DNA from: Endosaccharibacter trunci
GTDB taxonomy: Bacteria > Pseudomonadota > Alphaproteobacteria > Acetobacterales > Acetobacteraceae
Assembly (NCBI GenBank): GCA_024515975.1
Contig: JAMSKV010000005.1
Span: 124,001 to 188,000 of the forward strand
Direction: 5' to 3'
DNA length: 64,000 nucleotides
In this document: positions 54,266-63,742 of the stretch, one piece after another
Layout: each line of letters starts with the position of its first letter
How positions within the stretch are numbered: position 1 is the first letter of the stretch
Position numbers and translations under genes: made by a program
The notes under the pieces: generated by a model
Database searches by the model: none
The model's input: the letters and a program-made list of their open reading frames with translations, nothing else
What the model was told of the DNA's origin: nothing

Positions 54266-54724
54266 ATGGCCACTATCTGGCTTCGTCTTGGGCTGGGCGC
54301 GCTACGCGTAAAGGTGGAACGGCATCGGACCTACCGGCCGGAATGGATCGCGAACGGGGCAAAGCGTGGACGAATTACGATTTCCGGTTCAGTTGGCGGC
54401 GAAACGGACGATCTCGGGCCCCGTCCGCCACGCATCATTGTCTGGATAGTCGTCATCAGCCTCACGGCTATGGTACTATATTGGTTCTTTGCCGCCACGG
54501 GCGGTTCTTCTACCGCAAATGATGCAACGGAACAAATATTCGACGTCAAACAGGGACGCCATCCTGCCAATTGCGGGGCCTATGTCACGTGGCGACAACT
54601 GGGAACGATCGTCATCCTGGGCCTGCCTGCCCTGATCCGTAACAACCATTGTAACGGATGCGGATGTGATGAAGATCGCGGTTCAAGCCACGCTTATCGC
54701 GACCACTCCGACCGACGATCTTGA
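54266..54724 (+). pseudogene. Decayed gene with one membrane segment, frame broken
   Basis: This region between the hydrolase and catalase has lower GC and no intact long gene. A plausible start (ATG at 54343, MDRERGKAWTNYDFRFSWRR) reads in one frame and then turns into noise. In another frame a good transmembrane helix appears (PRIIVWIVVISLTAMVLYWF, about 54430-54490) followed by weak sequence. A single-base shift between these pieces would explain both. The ancestral protein is not recognised. Confidence 0.4.
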
Positions 54725-54825
54725 GGAGAATCTTAAAACTTCCACCCATCCCCCGCGTCTCCAATGAACCCGCCTGCCCCCCGCACGCTCTCCCCTCGAC
54801 GCTTCCGCTTCGAGGTTCTTTTCCC

Positions 54826-56919
54826 ATGCCCGATCAACACACCGATCCCGTCGCCCTGCTCAACCATGTCGGCGAGGGCGGGGAAACGCAGCTTCCGGCC
54901 GGCGGCGATCATCCGCCCATGACCACCAACCAGGGCGTGGTCATCTCCGACGACGAGAACTCCCTCAAGGCCAACCGCCGCGGCCCGGTGCTGATGGAAG
55001 ATTTCGTGCTGATGGAGAAGATCAGCCATTTCAACCATGAGCGCATTCCCGAGCGTGTGGTCCATGCCCGTGGCGCCGCCGCGCACGGCTTCTTCGAGCT
55101 GACCGAATCCCTTGCCGAGTTCACCCGCGCCGAGGTGCTCACCAAGGTCGGCCAGCGCACGCCGGTCTTCACGCGCTTCTCGACCGTTGCCGGCAACCAG
55201 GGCTCGGCAGACACGGCGCGCGACGTGCGCGGCTTCGCGGTGAAGTTCTACACCCAGCAAGGCAACTGGGATCTGGTCGGCAACAACATCCCGGTGTTCT
55301 TCATCCAGGACTCCATCAAGTTCCCCGACCTGATCCACGCCGCCAAGCAGGAGCCGGATCGCGGCTTTCCGCAGGCGCAGACTGCGCACGACACGTTCTG
55401 GGATTTCGCGTCGCTGACGCCCGAGAGCACCCACATGCTGATGTGGATCATGTCCGACCGCGCCATCCCGCGCTCCTATGCGATGATGGAAGGATTCGGC
55501 GTCCACACCTTTCGCATGCTGAACGAGGACGGAAAGAGCACCTACGTGAAGTTCCACTGGCGTCCGAAGCTCGGCTCGCAATCGGTGGTCTGGGACGAGG
55601 CGCTCAAGATCAGCGGCGGCGATCCGGACTTTCACAGGCGTGATCTGTGGGATTCGATCGAGGCCGGAAACTTCCCGGAATGGGAGCTGGGTGTTCAGCT
55701 CTTCGACGAGGCGTTTGCCGAAAAATTCGAGTTCGACGTTCTTGATGCCACCAAGCTGATTCCCGAGGAACAGATCCCGCTGCGCATCATCGGCCGCATG
55801 GTGCTGGACCGGAACCCGGACAACTACTTCGCCGAGACCGAGCAGGTTGCGTTCTGCACCTCGCATGTCGTGCCGGGCATCGACTTCACCAACGACCCGC
55901 TGCTGCAGGGCCGCAACCAGTCCTATCTCGACACGCAGCTTTCGCGTCTGGGCGGACCGAATTTCGCGCAATTGCCGATCAACCGCCCGCAATGCCCGAT
56001 GCGCAACTTCCAGCGGGACGGCCATATGGCGATGAACATTCCCAAGGGCCGTGTGTCCTACGGCCCGAGCTCTTTGGAGCCGACCACGGAACGCGCCGAT
56101 CCGCAGGCCGGCTTCCGCTCCCATCCGGCCCGGGAGGAGGGCGACAAGCTGCGTGCCCGCTCCAAGACGTTCGCCGATCATTACAGTCAGGCGCTGCAAT
56201 TCTTCCAAAGCCAGACCAAGCCGGAGCAGGACCATATCGTGTCCGCCTTCGTGTTCGAGCTAAGCAAGGTGGACACCGATGCGGTGCGCGCCCGCGTGCT
56301 GGCGCAGCTCGCCAATGTCGATCCGGCTATCGCCCAGCGCGTCGCGGCCGGGCTCGGCCATGATGGCGCGATCCCGAAAGCGCCGGCCTCCAACCCGGTC
56401 CGCACCGATCTTAAGCCGTCGAAGGCGCTCAGCATCCTCGCGAAGTTCGAGCCCACGCTGAAAGGTCGCAAGATCGGCTGTCTGGTGGCGGACGGCACCG
56501 ATCCGGCCCTGGTGCTGGAGCTGGAAAAGGCGGCAGAGACGCTCGGCGCTTTCTTCAAGGTGATCGCCCCCAAGGTCGGTGGCGCCAAGGGCAGCGACGG
56601 CGGCACCATCCGCGCCGACTTTCAGCTCGCCGGCGGCCCGTCGGTGCTGTTCGACACGGTGGTACTGGCGGTATCCGCGGAAGGGGCGAAAACCTTGGCG
56701 AAGGAAGCCGCCGCCGTGGCGTTCGTCCACGATGCGTTCGCCCATTTGAAGGTGATCGGCCATACCGCGGACGCGCAACCTCTGCTCGACAAGGCCGGAG
56801 TCGAGCCGGATGACGGCGTTGTCGCCTTGTCCGACAGCAAGGGCACCGCGCGCTATCTCAAGCAGGCCAGCGAGGGCCGCATCTGGGATCGCGAGCCAAA
56901 ACTCCGCGCGGTGTTCTGA
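54826..56919 (+). CDS. katE: Large-subunit heme catalase (HPII type)
   Basis: 697 residues, the size of clade 2 catalases. Distal His87 in [11 protein letters not shown], the distal Asn in [12 protein letters not shown], and the proximal heme Tyr367 in [14 protein letters not shown]. The RVVHARG region and the PNF..LP.NRP sequence are also typical. A C-terminal flavodoxin/DJ-1-like domain is present from about 540 ([14 protein letters not shown] ... [16 protein letters not shown]). It removes hydrogen peroxide in the cytoplasm, often in stationary phase. The ATG at 54826 starts at the normal N-terminus (MPDQHTDP); the frame is open 35 codons further upstream. Confidence 0.96.
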   Translation: MPDQHTDPVALLNHVGEGGETQLPAGGDHPPMTTNQGVVISDDENSLKANRRGPVLMEDFVLMEKISHFNHERIPERVVHARGAAAHGFFELTESLAEFTRAEVLTKVGQRTPVFTRFSTVAGNQGSADTARDVRGFAVKFYTQQGNWDLVGNNIPVFFIQDSIKFPDLIHAAKQEPDRGFPQAQTAHDTFWDFASLTPESTHMLMWIMSDRAIPRSYAMMEGFGVHTFRMLNEDGKSTYVKFHWRPKLGSQSVVWDEALKISGGDPDFHRRDLWDSIEAGNFPEWELGVQLFDEAFAEKFEFDVLDATKLIPEEQIPLRIIGRMVLDRNPDNYFAETEQVAFCTSHVVPGIDFTNDPLLQGRNQSYLDTQLSRLGGPNFAQLPINRPQCPMRNFQRDGHMAMNIPKGRVSYGPSSLEPTTERADPQAGFRSHPAREEGDKLRARSKTFADHYSQALQFFQSQTKPEQDHIVSAFVFELSKVDTDAVRARVLAQLANVDPAIAQRVAAGLGHDGAIPKAPASNPVRTDLKPSKALSILAKFEPTLKGRKIGCLVADGTDPALVLELEKAAETLGAFFKVIAPKVGGAKGSDGGTIRADFQLAGGPSVLFDTVVLAVSAEGAKTLAKEAAAVAFVHDAFAHLKVIGHTADAQPLLDKAGVEPDDGVVALSDSKGTARYLKQASEGRIWDREPKLRAVF

Positions 56920-56968
56920 TGCGGAGCCGGCCGGACGTCCCATCGTCCGGCCGGTCGGCTGAAGAGAT

Positions 56969-57084
56969 GTTCTTTCTTGAAAGAAAGAACCAAAGAACTT
57001 CTGTCCGTTTGGGTATGGGCTTGCCGCACACTCAGAATCAAACGGACAGAAGTCTTTTTGCTTCTTTTTCTTCAGAAAAAGAAG
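56969..57084. repeat. Composite hairpin repeat, complete copy B
   Basis: Opposite orientation to copy A: GTTCTTTCTT-GA-AAGAAAGAAC (56969-56990), ACTTCTGTCCGTTTGG (56997-57012) paired with the complementary CAAACGGACAGAAGT ending at 57053, then CTTCTTTTTC-TTCA-GAAAAAGAAG (57061-57084). It lies between the convergent catalase and transporter genes and gives T-rich ends on both strands. Confidence 0.85.
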
Positions 57085-57102
57085 AATCGCTGCGCATACA
57101 CC

Positions 57103-58035
57103 CTACTGGCGCGTGATGAGCGGATGCCGGTTCCACCAGCGCGGCCGGCGGATACGCTCACGCTCGAAGGTGAACAGCCCGGCGCCGATGATGATGGCGG
57201 AGCCCAGGATCATCCAGCCATCGATGCCGATGCCGAACAGCAGCTCATCGAACCCGATCGCCCACAGCATCTGCGAATATTGCGGCGGCGCCACCAGGCT
57301 GGCCGGTGCGCGCTCGGAGGCCAGCATCATCAGTACGTTCGCGATCGCTGCCAGCAGACCGTATCCCAGCACCCAGAGCCACTCGGTCGGCGTCGGCACC
57401 ACCAGATGCGGCGCGCACAGGGCGAAACTCGCCACGATCGGCCCGGTCAGGCCGGCCCCGTAGAGCGAGATCCGCTTCTCGCTGGGTCCGAGAGCGCGCA
57501 GCAGCACGATGGTGACCGCGCTCGCGAACGCGCCCAGGATCGCCGCGACCTGGCCGAACCGGAACGGCTCCAGCCCCGGGCGCAGCACCACCAGCACGCC
57601 GACGAAGCCGAGAGCCACCGCGCTCCAGCGGCGCCAGCCCACCGGTTCCTTCAGGAAGATCACCGACAGGATGGTGACGAAAGCCGGCAGGAGGAACAGC
57701 AGCGACATGGCTTCCGCCATGGACAATCTGGTGAAGGCGATCACCGAGAACACTGATCCCGCCACGGCGGCGACGGCCCGCAGCACCCAGGCCTTCCAGG
57801 ACCGGAAGCGGAACAGGTCGCCCCAGCGCTCGCCCGGCTTGCGCACGAACGGCAGCACCAGAACGCCCAGCAGCGCGCCCAGGAACACCACCTCGAACGG
57901 CGGCAGGCTGCCGTTCAGCAGCTTCACCGACGCGTCGCTGACCGAGTAGAAAACATAGGACAGGAAGGCCAGCAACACGCCGGCGCGCGTGCGGGACGGG
58001 CTCTGCGCGCCCGCTTCTGTGATGCTGAATTCCAT
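57103..58035 (-). CDS. EamA/DMT-superfamily transporter
   Basis: 310 residues with about ten hydrophobic segments in two EamA repeats (GVLLAFLSYVFYSVSDASVK; GQVAAILGAFASAVTIVLLR). The sequence LSMAEAMSLLFLLPAFVTILS and FLKEPVGWRRWSAVALGFVG is typical of drug/metabolite exporters of the RhaT/YdcZ group. Substrate unknown, likely a metabolite such as an amino acid or a purine derivative. The C-terminus is basic and cytoplasmic. Confidence 0.93.
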   Translation of the reverse strand: MEFSITEAGAQSPSRTRAGVLLAFLSYVFYSVSDASVKLLNGSLPPFEVVFLGALLGVLVLPFVRKPGERWGDLFRFRSWKAWVLRAVAAVAGSVFSVIAFTRLSMAEAMSLLFLLPAFVTILSVIFLKEPVGWRRWSAVALGFVGVLVVLRPGLEPFRFGQVAAILGAFASAVTIVLLRALGPSEKRISLYGAGLTGPIVASFALCAPHLVVPTPTEWLWVLGYGLLAAIANVLMMLASERAPASLVAPPQYSQMLWAIGFDELLFGIGIDGWMILGSAIIIGAGLFTFERERIRRPRWWNRHPLITRQ

Positions 58036-58251
58036 GACCGGCCCTGCTGCAAAGCGGAAAAACAGCGATAGCCGGTTGCGGCCGCCCTGCGAAGGGCGCG
58101 CGCCGGTAAATCGCCCGGCTGCGCGCGTGCCTCGCTCGATTTGCAGCGCCGGACCTGGTGCGAAGCCAAGGCCGAAGCACGTGGCGATGGGTGCCGGCGG
58201 CGACTGGGTGACAGCGGCAGCCGGCCCAGCACGCCACGGGCGGGAAAAGCG
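58036..58251. other. Short gap before the transporter
   Basis: Two hundred and sixteen bases with no supported gene. No hairpin beyond what chance GC content gives. Confidence 0.4.
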
Positions 58252-58602
58252 TCAGCGCGGCCGGGATTGCCGCGCACGTTCGCGGGCGATGGCCGCTGGA
58301 GGAATCATCGTGCCCGGCGGCATGCCGGCCGGACCGAAGCCGGGTTGGATGGGCTGAATCGGCTGAATCGGTGAGGCGGGCGGAGCGGCGATCGCGTTCG
58401 GGCCCGGCGCGCCGATCGCGGGCGGAGGCGTGATGGAAGCAGGTGCGCTGAGACCGGTTCCGGCCCCGGAAATGTTCGGGGCGTTCGGCGAAGCGGGCGC
58501 CAGCCCGGCGCTGTTGGCGAACTGCGCCCGCGCCGGCGCGGCGGCGAACGGCGGAAACGCGCCCAGAGCCAGGGCGAGAGCCAGGGCGGAGCCGGTTTTC
58601 AT
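58252..58602 (-). CDS. Secreted Pro-rich protein of unknown function
   Basis: 116 residues from the ATG at 58602, which has AAGGACG upstream and opens the signal peptide MKTGSALALALALGAFPPFA. The mature part is Pro/Ala/Gly-rich with a small IQP repeat (SPIQPIQPIQPGFGP) and a basic end RERARQSRPR, so it is probably disordered. No domain recognised. It is divergent from the SDR gene. Confidence 0.6.
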   Translation of the reverse strand: MKTGSALALALALGAFPPFAAAPARAQFANSAGLAPASPNAPNISGAGTGLSAPASITPPPAIGAPGPNAIAAPPASPIQPIQPIQPGFGPAGMPPGTMIPPAAIARERARQSRPR

Positions 58603-58724
58603 GTGATGACGTCCTTGCCGTTGGGTCCCGACATGGCGATCCGGCCCTGATCGCGCAAGCAGGACGCGGCAGAACGAATCGCGACTCTTGCCGTTAGCGT
58701 CGGGCAAGACAAGGAACGCCGGCG

Positions 58725-59747
58725 ATGCGATCGAACAAGGTGGTGGTGATCACGGGCGGCACGATGGGCATCGGCCGGGCCACGGCGGTCGCATTCGCTC
58801 GTGCCGGGTGGGACGTGGCTGTGCTGGCGCGCGGCGAGACACGCCTGCGCAGCACGGCGCGCGAGTTGGAAGAAGTCGGCGCGCGCGTCCTGGCGATCGG
58901 CTGCGACGTGGCCGACGACGCGGCGGTGGAGGCGGCGGCGGAGCGGATCGAGCGCGAGCTGGGCCCGATCGAGGCCTGGATCAACAACGCGATGGCGACA
59001 CTCCTGTCTCCCGCCCTGTCGGTCGAGCCGAGGGACTGGCGCCGCATCACCGAGGTCACCTATCTGGGCCAGGTGTTCGGTACGCTCGCCGCGCTGAAAC
59101 GGATGCGCGCGCGCGATCGCGGTGTGGTGGTGCAGGTCTCATCCGCCCTGGCCCTGCGGGCGGCGCCTCTGCAGGCCGCCTATTGCGGCGCCAAGGCGGC
59201 GGTCGGCGGTTTCACAGACAGCCTGCGGGCCGAACTGATCCATGATGGCAGCGGCGTCCAGCTCGTGACGGTGTATCTGCCGGCGGTGAACACGCCGCAG
59301 TTCCGCCGCGCCCGCAACTATACCGGCGCCGGCCAGAACGCTCCCGATCCGGTATTCGATCCGCGTACCTGCGCCGAGGCGATCCTGCGCGGCGTCGAAC
59401 GGCCGGAGCGCGAGATCTGGGTCGGCCGCTCCACCTGGGCGATGCAGGCGATCCAGGCTGTGGCGCCGGGGCTTGGCGACAGGAAGGCGGCGCAGATGTG
59501 GGACGCGCAGCTCGACCCCACTGTGCCTCCGGCGTCACCCGGCAATCTCTACGACGTGGACGAGGAGGATCCCGGCATAGACGGCCCGTTCGGCGACCGG
59601 ACTAGGCCGCCTGGCGCCGAATACGTCACCAGCCGCACGCGCGACGCCGCTTCCATGCTGATGGGCGTCGCCGCCCTGGCCGGGGCCGGGGCGCTCCTCG
59701 CGCCGCTGGCGGTCGCGGCGGGTCTGAGTGCGTTGCGTCGGCGCTGA
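58725..59747 (+). CDS. Short-chain dehydrogenase with a C-terminal membrane segment
   Basis: 340 residues. Rossmann motif TGGTMGIGRATAVAFARAG, structural NNAM in place of the usual NNAG, catalytic Ser and YxxxK in VQVSSALALRAAPLQAAYCG then AKAAVGG. A long C-terminal extension of about 120 residues (FDPRTCAEAILRGVERPERE ... GNLYDVDEEDPGIDGPFG) ends in a hydrophobic stretch (LMGVAALAGAGALLAPLAVA) and a short basic tail, which could anchor it to the membrane. AAGGAA precedes the ATG. Substrate unknown. Confidence 0.9.
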   Translation: MRSNKVVVITGGTMGIGRATAVAFARAGWDVAVLARGETRLRSTARELEEVGARVLAIGCDVADDAAVEAAAERIERELGPIEAWINNAMATLLSPALSVEPRDWRRITEVTYLGQVFGTLAALKRMRARDRGVVVQVSSALALRAAPLQAAYCGAKAAVGGFTDSLRAELIHDGSGVQLVTVYLPAVNTPQFRRARNYTGAGQNAPDPVFDPRTCAEAILRGVERPEREIWVGRSTWAMQAIQAVAPGLGDRKAAQMWDAQLDPTVPPASPGNLYDVDEEDPGIDGPFGDRTRPPGAEYVTSRTRDAASMLMGVAALAGAGALLAPLAVAAGLSALRRR

Positions 59748-59780
59748 GGTGGTGCCGACTTCTCTTCCGAAGAACGCTTT

Positions 59781-59821
59781 ACCCGTTCGGAACGGATGGC
59801 GCGGCGCGGAGCCGAACGGGT
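59781..59821. terminator. Inverted repeat after the SDR gene
   Basis: ACCCGTTCGG and CCGAACGGGT, 10-bp perfect arms with a 21-base loop, 33 bases past the SDR stop. The spacing recalls the central arms of the composite repeat, with a different sequence. Confidence 0.55.
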
Positions 59822-59877
59822 AGGAGATCTCTGATCCCTTCGCGCATCCACAACGTCTTTTTCCGAATGACGTCGCC

Positions 59878-59908
59878 GGAGGGTGCTACTCAGTTGAGAG
59901 CACCCTCC
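59878..59908. terminator. Hairpin between SDR and pirin
   Basis: GGAGGGTGCT / AGCACCCTCC, a 10-bp perfect stem with an 11-base loop, 27 bases past the pirin stop on the minus strand. It likely stops transcription from the pirin gene. Confidence 0.65.
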
Positions 59909-59934
59909 AGGGTCGGATCGCCACTCCTTGCTAC

Positions 59935-60633
59935 TCAGGCGGCGTCCACCAGCACCAGCTCGGCATCCTCGAGCGCGGTGATGCGCAGGCCGGTTTCACC
60001 GGTGATCGCGGCGCCATCACGGGTTTCCAGACGTACGCCATTCACCTCGACGCTGCCCGCGGCCGGAACCAGATAGGCGTGCCGCTCGGCGGAGATCGGG
60101 TATTCCACCGTGGTGCCGGCGGCGAGGGTGGCGCCGACGATCCGGGCATCGGTGCGGATCGGCAGTGCGTCCTCGTCGCCGGGAATGCCGCTGGCGAGCG
60201 TCACGAAGCGGCCGGCCCGGTCGCCGCGCGGAAACGGCCTGGCGCCCCAGGCTGGCGCGTCGCCGCGTGCGCCCGGCTCGATCCAGATCTGGAAGATGCG
60301 CGTGGTCTCGCTTTCCGCGTTCCATTCGGAATGGCGCACGCCGGTGCCCGCGCTCATCACCTGCACGTCGCCCGCCTCGGTGCGGCCGTGGTTGCCCAGG
60401 CTGTCCTGATGGGTGATGGCGCCTTCGCGCACATAGGTGATGATCTCCATGTCGCGATGCGGGTGCGGCGGGAAGCCCGTGCCGGCGGCGATGGCGTCGT
60501 CGTTCCAGACGCGCAGCGCGCCCCAGCCCATGCGGGCCGGATCGTGATAGCCGGCGAAGGAGAAATGATGCTTGGCGTCGAGCCAGCCATGGTTGGCGCC
60601 GCCAAGGGTCTTGAAGGGTCGGCGATCGATCAT
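59935..60633 (-). CDS. Pirin-family cupin protein
   Basis: 232 residues from the ATG at 60633, which has CAGGAG ahead. Bicupin: the metal-binding His residues of the N-terminal cupin lie in FPPHPHRDMEIITYVREG and the following HQDSLGNHG, with Glu in VQVMSAGTGVRHSEWN. The C-terminal cupin has no metal ligands. Pirins act as quercetinase-like enzymes or redox-sensing regulators; which applies here is not visible. It is divergent from the LysR gene with 100 bases between, so it is its likely target. Confidence 0.93.
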   Translation of the reverse strand: MIDRRPFKTLGGANHGWLDAKHHFSFAGYHDPARMGWGALRVWNDDAIAAGTGFPPHPHRDMEIITYVREGAITHQDSLGNHGRTEAGDVQVMSAGTGVRHSEWNAESETTRIFQIWIEPGARGDAPAWGARPFPRGDRAGRFVTLASGIPGDEDALPIRTDARIVGATLAAGTTVEYPISAERHAYLVPAAGSVEVNGVRLETRDGAAITGETGLRITALEDAELVLVDAA

Positions 60634-60733
60634 CTCGAACACTCCTGTTTGAGCCGAAGCGGCCCGTGGGCAGAAGATGGGCCGGCCCTTGCATTGACGA
60701 AACAGAAACGTTGGCATCACATCGTTTCCCGGA

Positions 60734-61690
60734 ATGACAAGACAGCTCCCCGATCTCGAGGCCTGGGCGATCTTCGCCACGGTGGCCGAATACGGCTCGT
60801 TCTCCCGCGCGGCGGCGGAGTTGGGTCTGTCCAACCCGACCGTGTCGAAGGCGATCGGCCGTCTGGAAGCCCGGCTCGGCTTCGCCTTGCTGTCGCGCAC
60901 CTCGCGTCGCCTGTCGCTGACCGGGGCCGGCCAGGCGGCGCTGGAGCGCGCGTCGCGCATCCTGTCCGAGGGCGAGGCCGTGGAGCAGGAAGCGGCCGAA
61001 CAGGCGCGGGCGCCGCGGGGCAGGGTGCGTCTGAGCGCGCCCCTGTCGTTCGGCATCGCCCATCTGGCGCCAGTGCTGCCGGGATTGCTGCGTGCCTATC
61101 CGGAGATCGAACTCGATCTGGCCCTGAGCGACCGCAAGGTGGATCTGGTGGCGGAAGGCTACGACCTCGCCCTGCGGATCGGCAGCCTGGTGGATTCCTC
61201 GCTTTTGTCGCGTCGCCTGTGCTCGGTCCGGCTGCTTCTGGTTGGCGCGCCCGGCTATTTCGAGCTGCATGGGACGCCGAAGCGCCCATCCGATCTGCTG
61301 CGGCACAGGGTGATCGGCTACACAGGCGGTGGCGGCCGCAACGCCTGGCGCTTCACCCATCCGGAGGAGGGCGAGGAAACCGTGCAGCCGCCGGCCCGGC
61401 TTTGGACGGATAATGCCGATGTCGTCATGCCGGTTCTCCTGGCCGGACAGGCGCTGGCCGTGCTGCCCGAATTCGCGGTGTGGCAGGAGTTGCGGGACGG
61501 GAGCCTGCTGGCGGCGCTGCCGGACTGGCCGATCGCCGCGCTCGGTCTGCATCTGCTGATGCCGCCGAATCCGCTGCGGCCCGCGCGTGTTCAGGCGGTG
61601 ATCGATCTGCTGTCGCGGGAGCTGGTGCGGGCGCCCTGGGCGAGCGAGGGAATCAAGATCGCGCCGGAGGAGAAAACGGTCTTTTCCTGA
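60734..61690 (+). CDS. LysR-family transcriptional regulator
   Basis: 318 residues. HTH in LEAWAIFATVAEYGSFSRAA then AELGLSNPTVSKAIGRLEAR, followed by LGFALLSRTSRRLSLTGAG. Effector domain begins near RVRLSAPLSFGIAHLAPVLP and includes VDLVAEGYDLALRIG, as in the AaeR/DmlR-like subgroup. It faces away from the pirin gene, with an ACGAAACAGAAACGT stretch in between that could be a binding site. Likely a regulator of pirin and possibly itself. Confidence 0.93.
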   Translation: MTRQLPDLEAWAIFATVAEYGSFSRAAAELGLSNPTVSKAIGRLEARLGFALLSRTSRRLSLTGAGQAALERASRILSEGEAVEQEAAEQARAPRGRVRLSAPLSFGIAHLAPVLPGLLRAYPEIELDLALSDRKVDLVAEGYDLALRIGSLVDSSLLSRRLCSVRLLLVGAPGYFELHGTPKRPSDLLRHRVIGYTGGGGRNAWRFTHPEEGEETVQPPARLWTDNADVVMPVLLAGQALAVLPEFAVWQELRDGSLLAALPDWPIAALGLHLLMPPNPLRPARVQAVIDLLSRELVRAPWASEGIKIAPEEKTVFS

Positions 61691-61756
61691 AGACCGTCTG
61701 CTTCAGTCTCCGCGCGTCGCTGTCTGCTCCGAGCCAGACAGACCGAAGTCTTTTCA

Positions 61757-61780
61757 CTTCTTTTTGCTCAGAAAAAGAAG
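61757..61780. terminator. Hairpin after the LysR gene (partial composite repeat)
   Basis: CTTCTTTTT...AAAAAGAAG (9-bp stem), preceded by CAGACAGACCGAAGTCTTTT (from 61734) and a related GACCGTCTGCTTC at 61691, the decayed repeat arms. It separates the convergent regulator and hypothetical genes. Confidence 0.7.
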
Positions 61781-61789
61781 GTCCTTCCC

Positions 61790-62410
61790 TTACCGCCAAT
61801 CCTCCGGCAGCGCCGGCCCGGGCGACTGCAAAGGCCCGTTATAGAGCCCGGCCTTGCGGCGCTGCGCGGCGACGGCGGCGGGGTCCAGGCCCGCGAACAA
61901 CGTATGGGCGCCGGACGCGTATTCGGCGCGCTCCTTCGCCACCAGGGCCAGCCAGGCCGGCTCGGTCATGCCGTCCGGCCGCGCGGGGTTCAACGGCAGA
62001 TGCGCTTCATAGGACAGGGCGCGCTCGACGATGCGCTTCCAGGCGGCCGGGTCGCTCGCCACCCAACCGTTGATGACCTGCCCGAGCTGGTCGTTCAGCG
62101 ACGCCCGCAACGCCGCGGCGCCGTCACCTTCGCCGTCATGGTCCGCCTGCGCCCAGGGCCGGGTGCGCGCCTGCATGACGTAGAACCAGAACGTCGCCTG
62201 CTCCCGGCGTCCCTGGCCCCAGAGCCAGGTGATGAGCTGGGCGTAGGCGAACGGTTCGACGCTGTCAGGATGGGCGAGGATCGCCTCCGGCGTGGCCGCG
62301 TTCGCCGTCTCGTCCGCGGCCGCCGGCTCCGCCGCCTGGGCGGCGCGGCCCAGGCCGAGACAGAAGACAGGCGACAGCAAGGCTGCCAACAGGGTCATTC
62401 GCGCCATCAT
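61790..62410 (-). CDS. Secreted protein of unknown function
   Basis: 206 residues. Signal peptide (MTLLAALLSPVFCLGLGRAAQA), with GAAGGAA ahead of the start. The mature part is helical and looks globular: DSVEPFAYAQLITWLWGQGR then REQATFWFYVMQARTRPWAQ, ASLNDQLGQVINGWVASDPA then AWKRIVERAL, and EPAWLALVAKERAEYASG. Trp-rich helices and paired EPF/WL-type patterns suggest a small enzyme-like or binding domain, but no family is recognised. It is a stand-alone gene. Confidence 0.7.
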   Translation of the reverse strand: MMARMTLLAALLSPVFCLGLGRAAQAAEPAAADETANAATPEAILAHPDSVEPFAYAQLITWLWGQGRREQATFWFYVMQARTRPWAQADHDGEGDGAAALRASLNDQLGQVINGWVASDPAAWKRIVERALSYEAHLPLNPARPDGMTEPAWLALVAKERAEYASGAHTLFAGLDPAAVAAQRRKAGLYNGPLQSPGPALPEDWR

Positions 62411-62518
62411 GGTGTTCCTTCCCCCTTCTGCCCAGTCGCGAGTCGCTGAGGTGGCTCGCCTGGAACGGTCATCGGAGACAATTCACGGCGCGTCGCCTTC
62501 ATCGCCCAAACGAGCGAA

Positions 62519-62551
62519 GGTCTTCTCGTTTCTCTCCTCCGGCAGAAGACC
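62519..62551. terminator. Hairpin at the 3' end of the protease gene
   Basis: GGTCTTCT and AGAAGACC, 8-bp arms with a 17-base loop, 21 bases past the protease stop on the minus strand. No U-run is visible. Confidence 0.5.
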
Positions 62552-62571
62552 CTTCCAGTCGCCAGTACTGT

Positions 62572-63687
62572 CTAGCTCGGCCCCTCGGTCCGCCGTCCGA
62601 CCACCACCAGCACGTCGACCGGCTTGCCCTTGCGTTGCAGGGCGAGGCGGATCGTGCTGCCGGGGGCCGCGGCGGCGACGGTGCGGATCAGGCCGCGATT
62701 GCTGTCCACGTGCTCGCCGTTCACGGAGGTGACCAGGTCGCCGGCGTGAAGTCCGGCGCGCTGGCCGGGGCCGCCTTTGTCCACAGACACGATCGACACG
62801 CCGCCCGGCGCGTTTTCCAGAGTGACGCCGAGCCAGCCGCGATCGATATGCCCCTTGGTGCGGAGCTGATCGACGATCGGCGCCACCAGCTCGCTGGGGA
62901 TGCCGAAGCCGATGCCGACAGAGCCCCCGGTGGGCGAGACGATGGCGGTGTTGAGCGCCACCACCTGGCCGCGCATGTCGAAGGACGGGCCGCCGGAATT
63001 GCCGGGATTGATCGGTGCATCGAGCTGAAGGAAGTCGTCGAACGGGCCGGCGCCGATATCGCGTCCGCGCGCGGAGACGATGCCGGCCGTGACCGACGAG
63101 CCCAGCCCGAACGGATTGCCCGCCGCCAGGATCCAGTCGCCGATCTGCACGTCCTGCGAGCGCCCCCAGGTGACGAAGGGCAGGGGATGATCGGTCTTCA
63201 CCTGGATCACGGCGATATCGGTCAAATCGTCCGAGCCCAACAGCTTGGCCGGCAGTTCGGTGCCGTCCGAGAACGACACCGTGATCTTGTCCGCCTGGCC
63301 GACCACGTGATTGTTGGTGACGATGATGCCGGACGGGTCGATCACGAAGCCGGACCCAGCACCCAGCATCTGTTCCTTGCGCGAGCGCATGCGTTCGCGG
63401 AACTGCTTCTCGAACGGTGTGCCGCGGAGCGCCGGAGGCACCTTCACCCGCGTGTCGTCGTCTTCCACGTCCTGCGTCACGGCGATGTTCACCACCGCCG
63501 GCACCACCTTCTTCACCAGAGGCGCGAAGGTGAGCGGGCCGGATTGCACCAGGAACGGCATGTCTGCGCGCGCCGGCACGGCCGCGACCGGCGCCGCCAG
63601 CGCGGCCAGCAGAATCATCGCCGCCACAGGCCGACCGGCTTGGCCGAAGATTCGCACGGAGCTGGATGGGCGGCGGGTTAAGCTCAT
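62572..63687 (-). CDS. Do-type (HtrA/DegQ-like) periplasmic serine protease
   Basis: 371 residues. Signal peptide (AAMILLAALAAPVAAVPARA). Trypsin-like domain with His127 in IIVTNNHVV, Asp157 in LTDIAV and Ser231 in INPGNSGGPSF, then a single PDZ domain (GWLGVTLENAPGGVSIVSVD ... GDLVTSVNGEHV). One PDZ and this length resemble DegS/HtrA-type proteins with a cleavable signal. It degrades or refolds misfolded envelope proteins or triggers an envelope stress cascade; no sigma-E genes are nearby. Confidence 0.95.
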   Translation of the reverse strand: MSLTRRPSSSVRIFGQAGRPVAAMILLAALAAPVAAVPARADMPFLVQSGPLTFAPLVKKVVPAVVNIAVTQDVEDDDTRVKVPPALRGTPFEKQFRERMRSRKEQMLGAGSGFVIDPSGIIVTNNHVVGQADKITVSFSDGTELPAKLLGSDDLTDIAVIQVKTDHPLPFVTWGRSQDVQIGDWILAAGNPFGLGSSVTAGIVSARGRDIGAGPFDDFLQLDAPINPGNSGGPSFDMRGQVVALNTAIVSPTGGSVGIGFGIPSELVAPIVDQLRTKGHIDRGWLGVTLENAPGGVSIVSVDKGGPGQRAGLHAGDLVTSVNGEHVDSNRGLIRTVAAAAPGSTIRLALQRKGKPVDVLVVVGRRTEGPS

Positions 63688-63742
63688 CGGGCGGACCTCG
63701 AACGCGTTCTGCGATCATCCTAGACGCAGAACGATGCCGAGA

